This document shows positions 1 through 8,799 of a stretch of DNA of 64,000 bases, piece by piece (within the stretch, counting starts at the first letter, position 1; each line of letters begins with the position of its first letter). Both the position numbers and the translations under genes were made by a program. The stretch covers positions 558,001-622,000 of the forward strand of contig NZ_MDJD01000054.1 of assembly GCF_001747085.1 (NCBI RefSeq), in the 5' to 3' direction. Below the pieces are notes generated by a model. The model worked only from the letters and a program-made list of their open reading frames with translations. It ran no database searches and was not told the origin of the DNA. The DNA comes from Flavivirga aquatica. Its GTDB lineage: Bacteria; Bacteroidota; Bacteroidia; Flavobacteriales; Flavobacteriaceae.

Positions 1-1189
1 AGTAACGTCGTCACAAACTATTACCGTTAGAGTAGAAAGTAACACTTTAGCAAATAGTATAAGTGGTCAAGCATGTTATAGTCAAATAGATATTCCTTTT
101 ATTGTAAGTGTACAACCTGTTGCTAACCCTATAGCTCCAATAGAGGTATGTGACGGTGACGCTGGTGATGATGATGCAGATGGGATGTATCCTTTTAATA
201 CATCGACATTTGAAGATGATATTTTAAATGGTCAAACAAGTATGATTGTATACTATACTTATATAGATGAATCTGGATCACAAGTTACTAAATCTAGATT
301 TTTACCAGATCCATTACGTTCTGGTACCCAAACGATACTTGTTGAAGTAGAAAATTTCACGAATCCAAATTGTAGTGATACTACTAATATTGATTTAACT
401 GTTAATTTATTACCAGGTTTTACAATAAGTGCTCAAACTCCCATATGTAATTCAACACCAGGCTCTGTTGTTACTTTAGATCCTGAAGAAGATAACCTAA
501 CCGAAGTATACACATATCAATGGGTTAATTTAGCAAACCCATCTACAGTACTTGCAACGACTAATACTTACGATGCTTCAATTGCTGGAACATATAATGT
601 AACTCTAACAAAAACAGATGGTACTGGATGTTCAAGATCAAGAGATGTAGAAGTTATTGAATCTGAAATAGCAACTATAACTATAGCAAACGTAGAGATT
701 AATGATACTTCCGAAAATAATAGTGTCAAGATTATTGATGAAACCACTTTAGGTATTGGAGATTATGAATACGCCTTAGAAGAGGAGTCTTTAACAATTA
801 ATGATGAAAGTACTTTTGACTATCAAGATGATTCATCCTTTTATAATGTAAGAGCTGGTTTCTACAATCTTTGGATTAGAGATAGAAATGGTTGTGGCAC
901 CTCTACCCCACTTCATATAGCCGTAGTAGGTTATATAAAATACTTTACACCTAATGGAGATAATCAAAATGACTATTGGCAAATACAAGGAGTCAATGAT
1001 CTAATAAAACCAAGTAGTAATATTTTAATATATGACCGTTATGGTAAACTATTAAAACAAGTAGACCCTTTAGGTCTTGGTTGGGATGGTACTCTTAATG
1101 GTAAAATGTTACCTGCAGATGATTATTGGTTTAGAGTACATTTATTAGATGGAACAAGCTTTATGGGTCATTTCACATTAAAGCGATAA
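1..1189 (+). CDS. C-terminal part of a T9SS-secreted protein with a type B (gliding-motility-associated) sorting domain
   Basis: The reading frame is open from base 2 and runs in from outside the window, so only the last ~395 residues are seen. The first methionine, at 185, is not a start. The visible part is Thr/Ser/Asp-rich with scattered cysteines, as in the repeat region of large adhesin-like surface proteins. The last ~85 residues (from about 940) contain 'YFTPNGDNQNDYWQI', 'NILIYDRYGKLL', 'GWDGTLNGK' and 'DDYWFRV'. This is the CHU_C / type B sorting domain recognised by the type IX secretion system, which delivers proteins to the outer surface. A perfect hairpin follows the stop. The true N-terminus and the cargo function cannot be judged from this fragment. 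Confidence 0.93.
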   Translation, partial: VTSSQTITVRVESNTLANSISGQACYSQIDIPFIVSVQPVANPIAPIEVCDGDAGDDDADGMYPFNTSTFEDDILNGQTSMIVYYTYIDESGSQVTKSRFLPDPLRSGTQTILVEVENFTNPNCSDTTNIDLTVNLLPGFTISAQTPICNSTPGSVVTLDPEEDNLTEVYTYQWVNLANPSTVLATTNTYDASIAGTYNVTLTKTDGTGCSRSRDVEVIESEIATITIANVEINDTSENNSVKIIDETTLGIGDYEYALEEESLTINDESTFDYQDDSSFYNVRAGFYNLWIRDRNGCGTSTPLHIAVVGYIKYFTPNGDNQNDYWQIQGVNDLIKPSSNILIYDRYGKLLKQVDPLGLGWDGTLNGKMLPADDYWFRVHLLDGTSFMGHFTLKR

Positions 1190-1214
1190 AGCTCAATAAA
1201 AACTTAACAACATT

Positions 1215-1250
1215 AAAAATATCCCATAGTACATACTATGGGATATTTTT
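1215..1250 (+). terminator. Bidirectional rho-independent terminator after the T9SS protein gene
   Basis: Two perfectly complementary 17-base arms (1215-1231 and 1234-1250) are separated by CA. Each is A-rich at its outer 5' side, so a U-tract forms in either direction. It separates the T9SS gene from uvrB. Confidence 0.9.
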
Positions 1251-1284
1251 TTGGTAATTTTATAAAATCATTTAGTCTTATAGA

Positions 1285-3288
1285 ATGCAATTTAAAATTG
1301 AATCAGAATTTAGTCCAACTGGAGATCAACCAAAAGCCATCAAAGAACTTATTGACGGCATCACTTCTAATGAAAAATATCAAACCTTACTCGGTGTAAC
1401 TGGATCTGGCAAAACATTTACAGTCGCCAACGTTATAGAAGAAGTGCAACGTCCAACGCTTGTTTTGGCTCATAATAAAACCTTAGCAGCTCAATTATAT
1501 TCTGAGTTTAAACAGTTTTTTCCAGATAACGCTGTTGAGTATTTTGTATCTTATTATGATTATTATCAACCAGAAGCCTATATTCCTGTTTCTGGTGTTT
1601 ATATAGAAAAAGATTTATCTATTAACGAAGAAATAGAGAAAATGCGTTTAAGTACAACTTCTTCCCTACTCTCGGGTCGACGTGATGTTTTGGTAGTAGC
1701 GTCAGTTTCTTGTTTATATGGTATTGGTAACCCTGTTGAATTTCAAAAAAATGTAATTACACTAGAACGTGATCAAGAAATATCTAGAACAAAATTATTA
1801 CATCAATTGGTACAAAGTTTGTATTCTAGAACAGAAGCAGAATTTAACCATGGTAATTTTAGAATAAAAGGCGATACTGTTGATATATTTCCTAGTTATG
1901 CTGATGATGCTTTTCGTATCCATTTTTTTGGTGATGAAATTGAAGATATTGAAGCTTTCGATATTCAAACAAATAAAGTTATAGAAAAGTATGATCGGCT
2001 AAATATTTACCCTGCAAACATGTTTGTAACTTCTCCTGAAGTTCTTCAAGCTGCTATTAAAGATATTCAAGATGATTTGGTAAAACAACATGATTATTTT
2101 AAAGACATTGGAAAACACTTAGAAGCAAAACGCTTAAAAGAACGCACAGAATTTGACTTAGAAATGATTAGAGAATTAGGCTACTGTTCTGGTATAGAAA
2201 ACTATTCCCGCTATTTGGACGGCAGACAACCAGGTACACGTCCTTTCTGCTTATTAGATTACTTTCCAGACGATTATTTAATGGTTGTGGACGAAAGTCA
2301 TGTTACCATATCTCAAGTACACGCTATGTATGGAGGAGATAGAAGTAGAAAAGAAAATTTAGTAGAATACGGCTTTAGACTTCCTGCTGCTATGGATAAT
2401 AGACCCTTAAAATTCGAAGAGTTTGAAGCTTTACAAAATCAAGTTATTTACGTAAGTGCTACCCCCGCAGATTACGAATTACAAAAAACAGATGGTGTTT
2501 ATGTAGAGCAAGTTATTCGCCCTACAGGATTATTAGATCCTATTATTGAAATACGTCCAAGTTTAAATCAAATTGACGATTTAATAGAAGAAATGCACCA
2601 ACGTATTGAAAAAGACGAACGCACTTTAGTAACTACACTTACTAAGCGTATGGCAGAAGAGTTAACAAAATATTTAGACAGAATACAGATACGCTGTCGC
2701 TATATACATAGTGATGTAGATACCTTAGAACGCGTTGAAATTATGCAAGATTTACGTAAAGGCCTATTTGATGTATTAGTTGGAGTAAATTTATTACGTG
2801 AAGGTTTAGATTTACCTGAAGTATCGTTAGTCGCTATTTTAGATGCTGATAAAGAAGGTTTTTTACGTTCTACACGTTCACTTACTCAAACTGTAGGTAG
2901 AGCTGCTAGGAATCTAAATGGAAAAGCTATTATGTATGCTGATAAAATCACTAATAGTATGCAAAAGACTATTGATGACACTAATTACAGACGTGAAAAA
3001 CAAATAGCTTATAATACGAAACACAATCTTAAACCTAAAGCTTTAAATAAAAGTTTGAACAGTGCTTTATCTAAAAACTCTGTAAGCACCTATAGTTACG
3101 AATTAGAAGCTTTAAAAGCTGCAGAGCCAGAAAGCGAGTATTTAAACAAAGGGGAATTAGAAAATAAAATTAGAGAGAAACGCAAACTTATGGAAGGTGC
3201 GGCAAAAGCTCTAGATTTTATAATAGCAGCAAAATTACGTGACGAAATTAAAAATTACCAAAATAAATTAGAGAAGCTAAAAGTTTAA
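1285..3288 (+). CDS. uvrB: Excinuclease ABC subunit B (UvrB)
   Basis: This is the helicase-like damage-verification subunit of nucleotide excision repair, which receives DNA from UvrA and recruits UvrC. The 667 residues match the usual family length. The Walker A motif GVTGSGKT is at residues 37-44. The damage-probing beta-hairpin 'YYDYYQPEAYIP' is near 90-101, the DEAD-like box 'VDESHVT' near 336, and helicase motif VI 'QTVGRAARN' lies in the second RecA fold. The C-terminal ~40 residues form the UVR motif that contacts UvrC. The start ATG lies only 34 bp after the preceding terminator, so the promoter must be very close. A near-consensus TAATTTTA lies at about 1256-1263. Confidence 0.98.
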   Translation: MQFKIESEFSPTGDQPKAIKELIDGITSNEKYQTLLGVTGSGKTFTVANVIEEVQRPTLVLAHNKTLAAQLYSEFKQFFPDNAVEYFVSYYDYYQPEAYIPVSGVYIEKDLSINEEIEKMRLSTTSSLLSGRRDVLVVASVSCLYGIGNPVEFQKNVITLERDQEISRTKLLHQLVQSLYSRTEAEFNHGNFRIKGDTVDIFPSYADDAFRIHFFGDEIEDIEAFDIQTNKVIEKYDRLNIYPANMFVTSPEVLQAAIKDIQDDLVKQHDYFKDIGKHLEAKRLKERTEFDLEMIRELGYCSGIENYSRYLDGRQPGTRPFCLLDYFPDDYLMVVDESHVTISQVHAMYGGDRSRKENLVEYGFRLPAAMDNRPLKFEEFEALQNQVIYVSATPADYELQKTDGVYVEQVIRPTGLLDPIIEIRPSLNQIDDLIEEMHQRIEKDERTLVTTLTKRMAEELTKYLDRIQIRCRYIHSDVDTLERVEIMQDLRKGLFDVLVGVNLLREGLDLPEVSLVAILDADKEGFLRSTRSLTQTVGRAARNLNGKAIMYADKITNSMQKTIDDTNYRREKQIAYNTKHNLKPKALNKSLNSALSKNSVSTYSYELEALKAAEPESEYLNKGELENKIREKRKLMEGAAKALDFIIAAKLRDEIKNYQNKLEKLKV

Positions 3289-3314
3289 CTTTTTCAGCTT
3301 CTCTATAACCCTCA

Positions 3315-3348
3315 CTATTTAGGATAATATCAACACTTCCCTAAATAG
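3315..3348 (+). terminator. Probable terminator between uvrB and the convergent TerB-like gene
   Basis: Arms CTATTTAGG (3315-3323) and CCTAAATAG (3340-3348) are followed by CTTTCTTTGTTT. A second hairpin (3269-3278 with 3296-3305) overlaps the uvrB stop codon. Either or both could end uvrB transcription. Confidence 0.55.
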
Positions 3349-3385
3349 CTTTCTTTGTTTAAAAATGTCTTAGGGACAATGGGAT

Positions 3386-3793
3386 CTAATTATATTGTGT
3401 TTTAAAAATATCTATTAATACATCTGGTGGCACTATTTTATTTGGAAAACTATCCATTAAATATAAAACTTTGGTTATAGACTCATGACTAAGACCCATT
3501 CTTAAACCAAAATTATACAATTTAACAACCTCTGAGGAACTTCTAGTTTTTTCTTGATCTACATTCATCAACAAGACCAGCCTATGAAATTGAACAATAC
3601 GCTCACTATGTGACCTTAGGTGCGTATATGAAACAGGATGTTCAATTAAATATTCAAAATCTTCTCGCGAAATATCAAGCTGCTTTGAAACACCTAACAA
3701 AAAGTTATATTCAATATTCTTTATATCTTTATCTGATTTTGCAAATGCAATCATTTCAGATAATAGACTCAGTTTTTCTACTCGATTAATCAT
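3386..3793 (-). CDS. TerB-like small helical protein
   Basis: The product is 135 residues, all helical, with no signal peptide. It has the pattern of the TerB-like proteins common in Flavobacteriaceae: an N-terminal 'EKLSLLSEMIAFAKSD' helix, a central 'ERIVQFHRLVLLMNVD' and a C-terminal 'IVPPDVLIDIFKTQYN'. TerB domains are named after tellurite-resistance proteins, but members in this group have no established biochemical role. The gene is convergent with uvrB. Its start faces a 359 bp intergenic region that holds three spaced direct repeats. The peptide PVSYTHLRSHS at residues 53-63 resembles a known sequencing-adapter translation, but the codons differ, so I treat it as genuine. Confidence 0.75.
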   Translation of the reverse strand: MINRVEKLSLLSEMIAFAKSDKDIKNIEYNFLLGVSKQLDISREDFEYLIEHPVSYTHLRSHSERIVQFHRLVLLMNVDQEKTRSSSEVVKLYNFGLRMGLSHESITKVLYLMDSFPNKIVPPDVLIDIFKTQYN

Positions 3794-3903
3794 TTTAAAG
3801 GGATTAATTAATTACAGTATAAAGGTACACACAAGAGTAATTTAATAATCGTATATATAGTGTCACTTATCGAAAAAGTGGACGCTTTTTGTCGTGATTT
3901 TTA

Positions 3904-3960
3904 TTTATTTCATCAATAAAAGACTTTTATTCATCCAAAAAAAACGTATTTCATCATCTA
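3904..3960. promoter_or_regulatory. Three direct repeats with ~21 bp period (possible LytTR-type operator)
   Basis: The motif TT(C)ATC within a T-rich context recurs with CATC at 3911-3914, 3932-3935 and 3952-3955, spacings of 21 and 20 bp. The flanks also agree (TTATTTCATCA, TTTTATTCATCC, GTATTTCATCA). LytTR regulators are known to bind short direct repeats about 21-22 bp apart. No LytTR gene is in the window, so the assignment is inference. The site lies about 110 bp upstream of the TerB-like gene and 110-170 bp upstream of the DUF1456 promoter box. Confidence 0.4.
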
Positions 3961-4071
3961 AACCATTGACAATCAGGTAATTCAAAATAAGATTCAATTG
4001 ATTGATTATCAAGCATTTACACTATTTTAAGTTATCAAAAAAATGTCCTTATAAAAAAACAATATTTAAGG

Positions 4072-4079
4072 TATCTTTG
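4072..4079 (+). promoter_or_regulatory. -7 promoter box of the DUF1456 gene
   Basis: TATCTTTG matches the Bacteroidota housekeeping -7 consensus TAnnTTTG. It would give a 5' UTR of about 65-70 nt before the ATG at 4153. Confidence 0.6.
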
Positions 4080-4152
4080 TAAACACTAAGAAAAGGCGAA
4101 AAGAGATTAATTTTTAATAATTTAGGTTATCAAATAGAAGTAAATTATAGGT

Positions 4153-4401
4153 ATGACAAATAACGATACTTTAAAAAAATTACGCGTAGCTTTAAAGCTA
4201 CGCGATGATGATATTGTAAAAATTTTAGAACTTGTAGATTTTAGAATTTCAAAAAGTGAACTTGGTGCCTTTTTTAGAAGGGAAGACCATCCTAAGTATA
4301 TGGAATGTGGTGATCAAATTTTACGTAATTTTTTAAATGGCTTAGTGATTCATTTAAGAGGTCCCATGCCCAAAAAAGAAGATAAAAAAAGAGCAACATA
4401 A
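4153..4401 (+). CDS. DUF1456 family protein (single-domain, YehS-like)
   Basis: The product has 82 residues. 'DTLKKLRVALKLRDDDIVKILEL' and 'ELGAFFRREDHPKYMECGDQILRNFLNGL' match the DUF1456 repeat. Enterobacterial YehS carries this repeat twice in ~156 residues; here there is one copy followed by a basic tail 'PKKEDKKRAT'. The function is unknown. It is cytoplasmic, with no signal peptide. It has its own promoter box and its stop codon lies inside the terminator hairpin, so it is transcribed alone. Confidence 0.8.
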   Translation: MTNNDTLKKLRVALKLRDDDIVKILELVDFRISKSELGAFFRREDHPKYMECGDQILRNFLNGLVIHLRGPMPKKEDKKRAT

Positions 4402-4417
4402 ATTAGTTGCTCTTTTT
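4386..4417 (+). terminator. Terminator overlapping the DUF1456 stop codon
   Basis: Arms AAAAAGAGCAAC (4386-4397) and GTTGCTCTTTTT (4406-4417) with an 8-nt loop. It is symmetric, so it can also serve the convergent OmpA-like gene. Confidence 0.88.
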
Positions 4418-4433
4418 ACATTATGAGTTTTAT

Positions 4434-5648
4434 CTAATTGGATATAACTATAAATTCACTACGCCTGTTAGCTTGATGTTCTTTTCTTGAGCACTTTACT
4501 TGGTTATTACAATGGTTTGTTAATTTCGTTTCTCCATATCCCTTACCTGTTAATCTACTTTTTAAAATACCTCCTGTATTTATAATATAATCAAGAGTAG
4601 ATTTATTTCTTCTATTAGACAATAAAAGATTATATGAATCTTGTCCTTTAGAATCTGTATAAGAACGCACATCTATTTTTACATTCGGAAACTTTTTCAT
4701 ATAATTTATAACCTTAGTCAATTCAACCTTAGCATCTTTACGTATAAATGATTTGTCGAAATCAAAATAAATTGGATTTAGACCTAATAGTTTAAACAAA
4801 TCTGTTTTTACTTCAGCAACCTTCTCTTTCGTAACCTTTTGATCTGATAACTCTGCTTTTGCTTCTGTAGCATTTTTCTCTTTTAAATCTCGTTTAGGTT
4901 TTGCAATCTGCTTTTCAGGATCTAAGGCTAGCTTTAAAGAAATAGATTCATTTTTTTCCTCTCCATTAATTACAACTTGAGTTGTATTTTCTTCATACGC
5001 CTCTTTTTTTGCATATATACCATAGTTATACATTTCTGCTTTACAAGCAAAACTAACCTTGAAACGACCTAATTCGTCACTTCTTAGTACATCTATAACC
5101 TTATCATTTTCATTAGAATCGTATACAACAATATCTGCATTAGGTAAAACCTCTTGTGTTTTTTTATCCATAACGACACCAGATATTATTTTTTCACAAT
5201 CTTGCTCTAAATCGAATTTTAATAAAATAGGCTGCTTATCTTCTGCATTTATCGTAAGCTGAGATGTATTTTCTTTATATGCTAATTTTTTCACATATAT
5301 ACTGTACGTCTTTGGTTTGCAATCCAAATTAAACTCAAAATGTCCAGATGCATCACTTATCACTACATCTATAATTTTATCATTATCACTGGCCTCATAA
5401 ATAACGACATGCGTATAGGCCAATGGCTTTTGGCTATCTTTATCTTTTACAATACCTGATATTTCTTTTAAACAATCTGATTCTAAGTCTAGTTTTAATG
5501 AAGTAGATTCATTTTCTTCATTCTTTAATTTCTTAAGGAATAATTTATCATAATCATTTGTCTCACTTTTTAATTTTTCATTTAGCGAAAAAGAATTATG
5601 AAACACAAATACACTTATGATTGATAATATAAATAGTCTTTTTTTCAT
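4434..5648 (-). CDS. OmpA-family outer membrane protein with carboxypeptidase-regulatory-like repeats
   Basis: The 404-residue protein begins with a signal peptide (residues 1-22). Two tandem beta-sandwich repeats follow, about residues 60-150 and 151-245. Each starts 'ISG(I/V)V.DK.(S/T)Q' and ends with a '(Y)EENT(S)Q.TIN' strand, as in CarboxypepD_reg-like domains. A charged linker leads to an OmpA_C-like peptidoglycan-binding domain from ~285, with 'IYFDFDKSFIRKDA', 'DVRSYTDSKG' and 'LTGKGYGET'. It probably tethers the outer membrane to peptidoglycan or scaffolds a surface complex. Its C-terminal ~45 residues, including a Cys pair, closely resemble those of the OmpA-like protein at 46204-47301, so the two look like paralogues with different N-terminal domains. 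Confidence 0.88.
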   Translation of the reverse strand: MKKRLFILSIISVFVFHNSFSLNEKLKSETNDYDKLFLKKLKNEENESTSLKLDLESDCLKEISGIVKDKDSQKPLAYTHVVIYEASDNDKIIDVVISDASGHFEFNLDCKPKTYSIYVKKLAYKENTSQLTINAEDKQPILLKFDLEQDCEKIISGVVMDKKTQEVLPNADIVVYDSNENDKVIDVLRSDELGRFKVSFACKAEMYNYGIYAKKEAYEENTTQVVINGEEKNESISLKLALDPEKQIAKPKRDLKEKNATEAKAELSDQKVTKEKVAEVKTDLFKLLGLNPIYFDFDKSFIRKDAKVELTKVINYMKKFPNVKIDVRSYTDSKGQDSYNLLLSNRRNKSTLDYIINTGGILKSRLTGKGYGETKLTNHCNNQVKCSRKEHQANRRSEFIVISN

Positions 5649-5693
5649 ATTTTGAGAGAGAGGTTAGTGATTTTTTTTACTTGAGATTTTTAA

Positions 5694-5701
5694 CAAAAAT
5701 A
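5694..5701 (-). promoter_or_regulatory. -7 promoter box of the OmpA-like gene
   Basis: On the minus strand this reads TATTTTTG (TAnnTTTG), 46 nt upstream of the ATG at 5648. Confidence 0.55.
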
Positions 5702-5945
5702 ACATTTGTTAACAATCACCCAACTTTTATTAAAAAAAATTTAGTTTTTTTTAATAATTAATATTACAATCTGCTAAAATATTGCGAATAACATAAATAA
5801 AAAAGTCATGGATCTATAGAAATAAACAACATACAACTAACTCATACCTTACTATAGATAAATAGATTAACAAAAGCACAAATCCCTTTAACTCTTAAAA
5901 AATATATTTTCTAATATTAGAAAGTAATAAACCTATAAAAGTTAA
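5702..5945. other. Intergenic stretch with no recognisable gene
   Basis: Between the OmpA-like promoter and the sucC terminator I see no plausible coding frame, repeat or structured RNA. The sequence is AT-rich. Confidence 0.5.
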
Positions 5946-5977
5946 AAATCTCCAAAAATTATAATTCTTGGAGATTT
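5946..5977 (-). terminator. Terminator of sucC
   Basis: Arms AAATCTCCAA (5946-5955) and TTGGAGATTT (5968-5977). Read on the minus strand the hairpin is followed by TTTTTAAC. Confidence 0.75.
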
Positions 5978-6033
5978 AAATAATCTTATATGTATGAGTG
6001 AGTCATTTTAGGTCACAGTTAAAAACAATCGTA

Positions 6034-7224
6034 TTAGCTTAATACTTGTTGCACTTTGTCTGCTGCCTCTTGAAACTCAGTAGCACTCATAACATCCAAT
6101 CCAGAATTATCAATTAATTCTTTGGCTATGTCTGCATTTGTTCCTTGTAAACGTACAATAATTGGTACATTAATGGTTCCCATGTTTTTATAAGCATCAA
6201 TAACACCTTGTGCTACACGATCACATCGTACAATACCTCCAAAAATATTAATTAAAATAGCTTTAACTGCTGGGTCTTTTAATATAATTTTAAAAGCTGC
6301 CTCAACACGAGCTGCATCCGCAGTACCTCCAACATCTAAAAAGTTTGCTGGCTCACCTCCTGCTTGTTTTATTAAGTCCATCGTTGCCATAGCCAAACCT
6401 GCCCCATTAACCATACAACCTACATTTCCATCTAGGTCTACATAGTTTAAACCTAGTTCACCTGCTTCAACCTCTATAGCACTTTCTTCACGTACATCAC
6501 GTAAATCAATATAATTTTTATGCCTATAAAGAGCATTATCATCAATAGTAACTTTTGCATCAACGGCCATTATTTTATTATCACTTGTTTTTAAAACAGG
6601 ATTAATTTCAAATAAAGACGAATCTGATTTTACATAAGCTGTATATAATGCCATAACAAATTTTGTCATTTCTTTAAATGCTAAACCTGACAAGCCTAAA
6701 TTAAAAGCAATACGTCTAGCCTGAAATGGCAATAATCCTACAGCAGGATCTACTTCTTCTGTAAATATTAAGTCTGGCGTTTCTTCAGCAACAGTTTCAA
6801 TATCCATACCTCCTTCGGTAGAATACATAATCATATTACGACCTGTACCTCTATTTAATAATACTGATACATAAAACTCATCCGTTTCACTTTCTCCAGG
6901 GTAGTATACATCTTCTGCAACTAAAACCTGATGTACTCTTTTACCTTCAGCAGATGTTTGGGGAGTAATTAAATCCATTCCAATGATTTGTCCCGCAATT
7001 TCTTCAACTTCTTGAAGGTTTTTAGCAAGCTTTACACCTCCACCTTTACCTCGACCACCAGCATGAACTTGTGCTTTTATAACGTGCCAACTTGTCCCAG
7101 TCTCACTTGTTAATTGTTTTGCAGCAGCAACTGCTTCTTGTGCATTTTGAGCAACTATACCACGTTGGATACGCACTCCAAAGTTACTTAGTATTTCTTT
7201 ACCTTGATATTCGTGTAAATTCAT
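6034..7224 (-). CDS. sucC: Succinate-CoA ligase (ADP-forming) subunit beta
   Basis: This is the beta subunit of succinyl-CoA synthetase, the TCA-cycle enzyme that couples succinyl-CoA cleavage to nucleotide phosphorylation. The 396 residues are full length. It has the ATP-grasp start 'MNLHEYQGKEIL', the glycine-rich 'AGGRGKGGGVKLAK', the nucleotide-site 'FEINPVL' and the C-terminal ligase domain with 'GCMVNGAGLAMATMD', 'NFLDVGG' and 'NIFGGI.RCD'. The alpha-subunit gene sucD is not next to it, an arrangement that is common in Bacteroidota. It is a single-gene unit with its own promoter box and terminator. Confidence 0.98.
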   Translation of the reverse strand: MNLHEYQGKEILSNFGVRIQRGIVAQNAQEAVAAAKQLTSETGTSWHVIKAQVHAGGRGKGGGVKLAKNLQEVEEIAGQIIGMDLITPQTSAEGKRVHQVLVAEDVYYPGESETDEFYVSVLLNRGTGRNMIMYSTEGGMDIETVAEETPDLIFTEEVDPAVGLLPFQARRIAFNLGLSGLAFKEMTKFVMALYTAYVKSDSSLFEINPVLKTSDNKIMAVDAKVTIDDNALYRHKNYIDLRDVREESAIEVEAGELGLNYVDLDGNVGCMVNGAGLAMATMDLIKQAGGEPANFLDVGGTADAARVEAAFKIILKDPAVKAILINIFGGIVRCDRVAQGVIDAYKNMGTINVPIIVRLQGTNADIAKELIDNSGLDVMSATEFQEAADKVQQVLS

Positions 7225-7249
7225 AATTTGCTTAATAGTTTAAGAAACA

Positions 7250-7257
7250 CAAATGTA
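7250..7257 (-). promoter_or_regulatory. -7 promoter box of sucC
   Basis: On the minus strand this reads TACATTTG (TAnnTTTG), 26 nt upstream of the ATG, giving a short leader. Confidence 0.6.
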
Positions 7258-7397
7258 AATAATCGGGTTTACTTACCCTAATATTTAATTATTAAAACTT
7301 TCAATAATTCGAAGGGAATTCCAAAAGTTAAATAATTAACATTTTGTTTAATTTGTATAATTTTTTGTTGATTTATTTTTTATATTCTTTAAAAAAA

Positions 7398-7405
7398 TAT
7401 CTTTG
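7398..7405 (+). promoter_or_regulatory. -7 promoter box of lysA
   Basis: TATCTTTG lies 18 nt before the ATG at 7423. Transcription would begin at about 7410-7412, leaving a leader of only ~12 nt. Confidence 0.55.
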
Positions 7406-7422
7406 TCAAAAATTTGAAAATT

Positions 7423-8658
7423 ATGTTAGAAAATCAATTGCTAAAAATTGCACAAGATTTTGGGAGTCCAGTTTATGTTTATGATGCTGAAAAAATTGAA
7501 AATCAGTATAAAAGGCTTACAAATGCTTTTAAAAATGTTAAGAAATTAAAGCTTAATTATGCAGTTAAAGCATTGTCAAATATATCTATACTTAAACTCT
7601 TTAAAACATTAGGTTCTGGAATTGATACTGTTTCTATTCAAGAAGTACAACTAGGTTTAGCTGCTGGTTTTTCACCAGATCAAATTATTTTTACGCCTAA
7701 TGGTGTCTCATTATCAGAAATTGAAGAAGCTGCTAAATTAGGAGTTAAAATTAATATTGATAATTTATCAATATTAGAACAATTTGGGACAAAGCACCCT
7801 AAAGTACCTGTATGTATTCGTATTAACCCACACGTTATGGCTGGTGGAAACGCTAATATATCTGTTGGACATATTGATTCTAAGTTTGGTATATCTATTC
7901 ATCAAATACCCCACTTGTTACGTATTGTAGAAAACACTAAAATGACTATTAACGGTATACACATGCATACTGGTAGTGATATTTTGGATATTGAAGTATT
8001 TTTATATGCTAGTGAAATATTATTTGATACAGCAAAACAATTCAAAAATTTAGATTTTATTGATTTTGGTTCTGGTTTTAAAGTCCCTTACAAACAAGGA
8101 GATATAGAAACCAATATTGAGGAACTAGGAAAAAAGCTTTCTGCTAGATTTAATAAATTCTGTAAAGAATATGGTAAAGATTTAACCTTAGCTTTTGAGC
8201 CAGGTAAATTTTTAGTTAGTGAATCTGGTAGTTTTTTAACTCAAGTAAACGCTGTAAAGCAAACGACATCAACAGTTTTTGCTCAGGTAGATTCTGGCTT
8301 TAACCACTTAATACGCCCTATGCTTTATGGATCCCATCATGATATCGTTAATATCTCAAACCCTAAAGGTCGTGAGCGTTTTTATACCGTTGTTGGTTAT
8401 ATTTGTGAGACAGATACTTTTGGAAATAACAGACGTATTAATGAAATTACTGAAGGAGATATTTTATGCTTTAAAAATGCAGGAGCTTATTGCTTCTCGA
8501 TGGCTAGTAACTATAATTCTAGATACAGACCCGCAGAAGTTTTATGGTACAATAAAAAAGCGCACTTAATTAGAAAAAGAGAAACGTTTGAGGATATTTT
8601 GAATAATCAAGTAGAAATAGATTTTACCTCTAAAAAAGAAACTGCTTTAACAAAATAG
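7423..8658 (+). CDS. lysA: Diaminopimelate decarboxylase
   Basis: This PLP enzyme decarboxylates meso-diaminopimelate to L-lysine, the last step of lysine synthesis. The product is 411 residues from the ATG at 7423. A TTG at 7414 would add three residues but sits almost at the predicted transcript start, so I prefer the ATG. The fold III PLP lysine is in 'LNYAVKALSN' and the glycine-rich 'DFGSGFKVPY' binds phosphate. 'FEPGKF' and the active-site 'GAYCFSMASNYNSRYRP' near the C-terminus (the 'GAY' and 'YNSR.RP' elements) are typical of DAPDC. It is one member of the DAP/Orn/Arg decarboxylase family; the sequence fits lysA best. It is followed by a long terminator. Confidence 0.95.
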   Translation: MLENQLLKIAQDFGSPVYVYDAEKIENQYKRLTNAFKNVKKLKLNYAVKALSNISILKLFKTLGSGIDTVSIQEVQLGLAAGFSPDQIIFTPNGVSLSEIEEAAKLGVKINIDNLSILEQFGTKHPKVPVCIRINPHVMAGGNANISVGHIDSKFGISIHQIPHLLRIVENTKMTINGIHMHTGSDILDIEVFLYASEILFDTAKQFKNLDFIDFGSGFKVPYKQGDIETNIEELGKKLSARFNKFCKEYGKDLTLAFEPGKFLVSESGSFLTQVNAVKQTTSTVFAQVDSGFNHLIRPMLYGSHHDIVNISNPKGRERFYTVVGYICETDTFGNNRRINEITEGDILCFKNAGAYCFSMASNYNSRYRPAEVLWYNKKAHLIRKRETFEDILNNQVEIDFTSKKETALTK

Positions 8659-8683
8659 CATTCTTATACTCATATTTTTATAT

Positions 8684-8725
8684 AAATTCCTTTTAATGCT
8701 ATATATATAGTATTAAAAGGAATTT
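8684..8725 (+). terminator. Terminator of lysA
   Basis: A 20-bp stem pairs 8684-8703 with 8706-8725, containing one G-T wobble, and is followed by TCTTTAA. It is AT-rich but long. Confidence 0.75.
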
Positions 8726-8771
8726 TCTTTAAAAAAGACAGTTTTAGTAATAGATACTAAGAAAATCGTTC

Positions 8772-8779
8772 TACTTTTG
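8772..8779 (+). promoter_or_regulatory. -7 promoter box of the sterol-desaturase-like gene
   Basis: TACTTTTG (TAnnTTTG) lies 21 nt before the ATG at 8800. Confidence 0.55.
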
Positions 8780-8799
8780 GAACATAACAATATATTTAA

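Noticed and set aside
3605-3637. Peptide PVSYTHLRSHS in the TerB-like protein, resembling the translation of a transposase-based sequencing adapter
   Set aside because: The DNA differs from the adapter at most third codon positions, and the peptide continues smoothly into a conserved family segment (ERIVQFHRLVLLMNVD). A chance match at protein level is more likely than contamination.
5059-5262. Open frame inside the OmpA-like gene on the other strand
   Set aside because: It lies entirely within a well-supported gene and has no family features.
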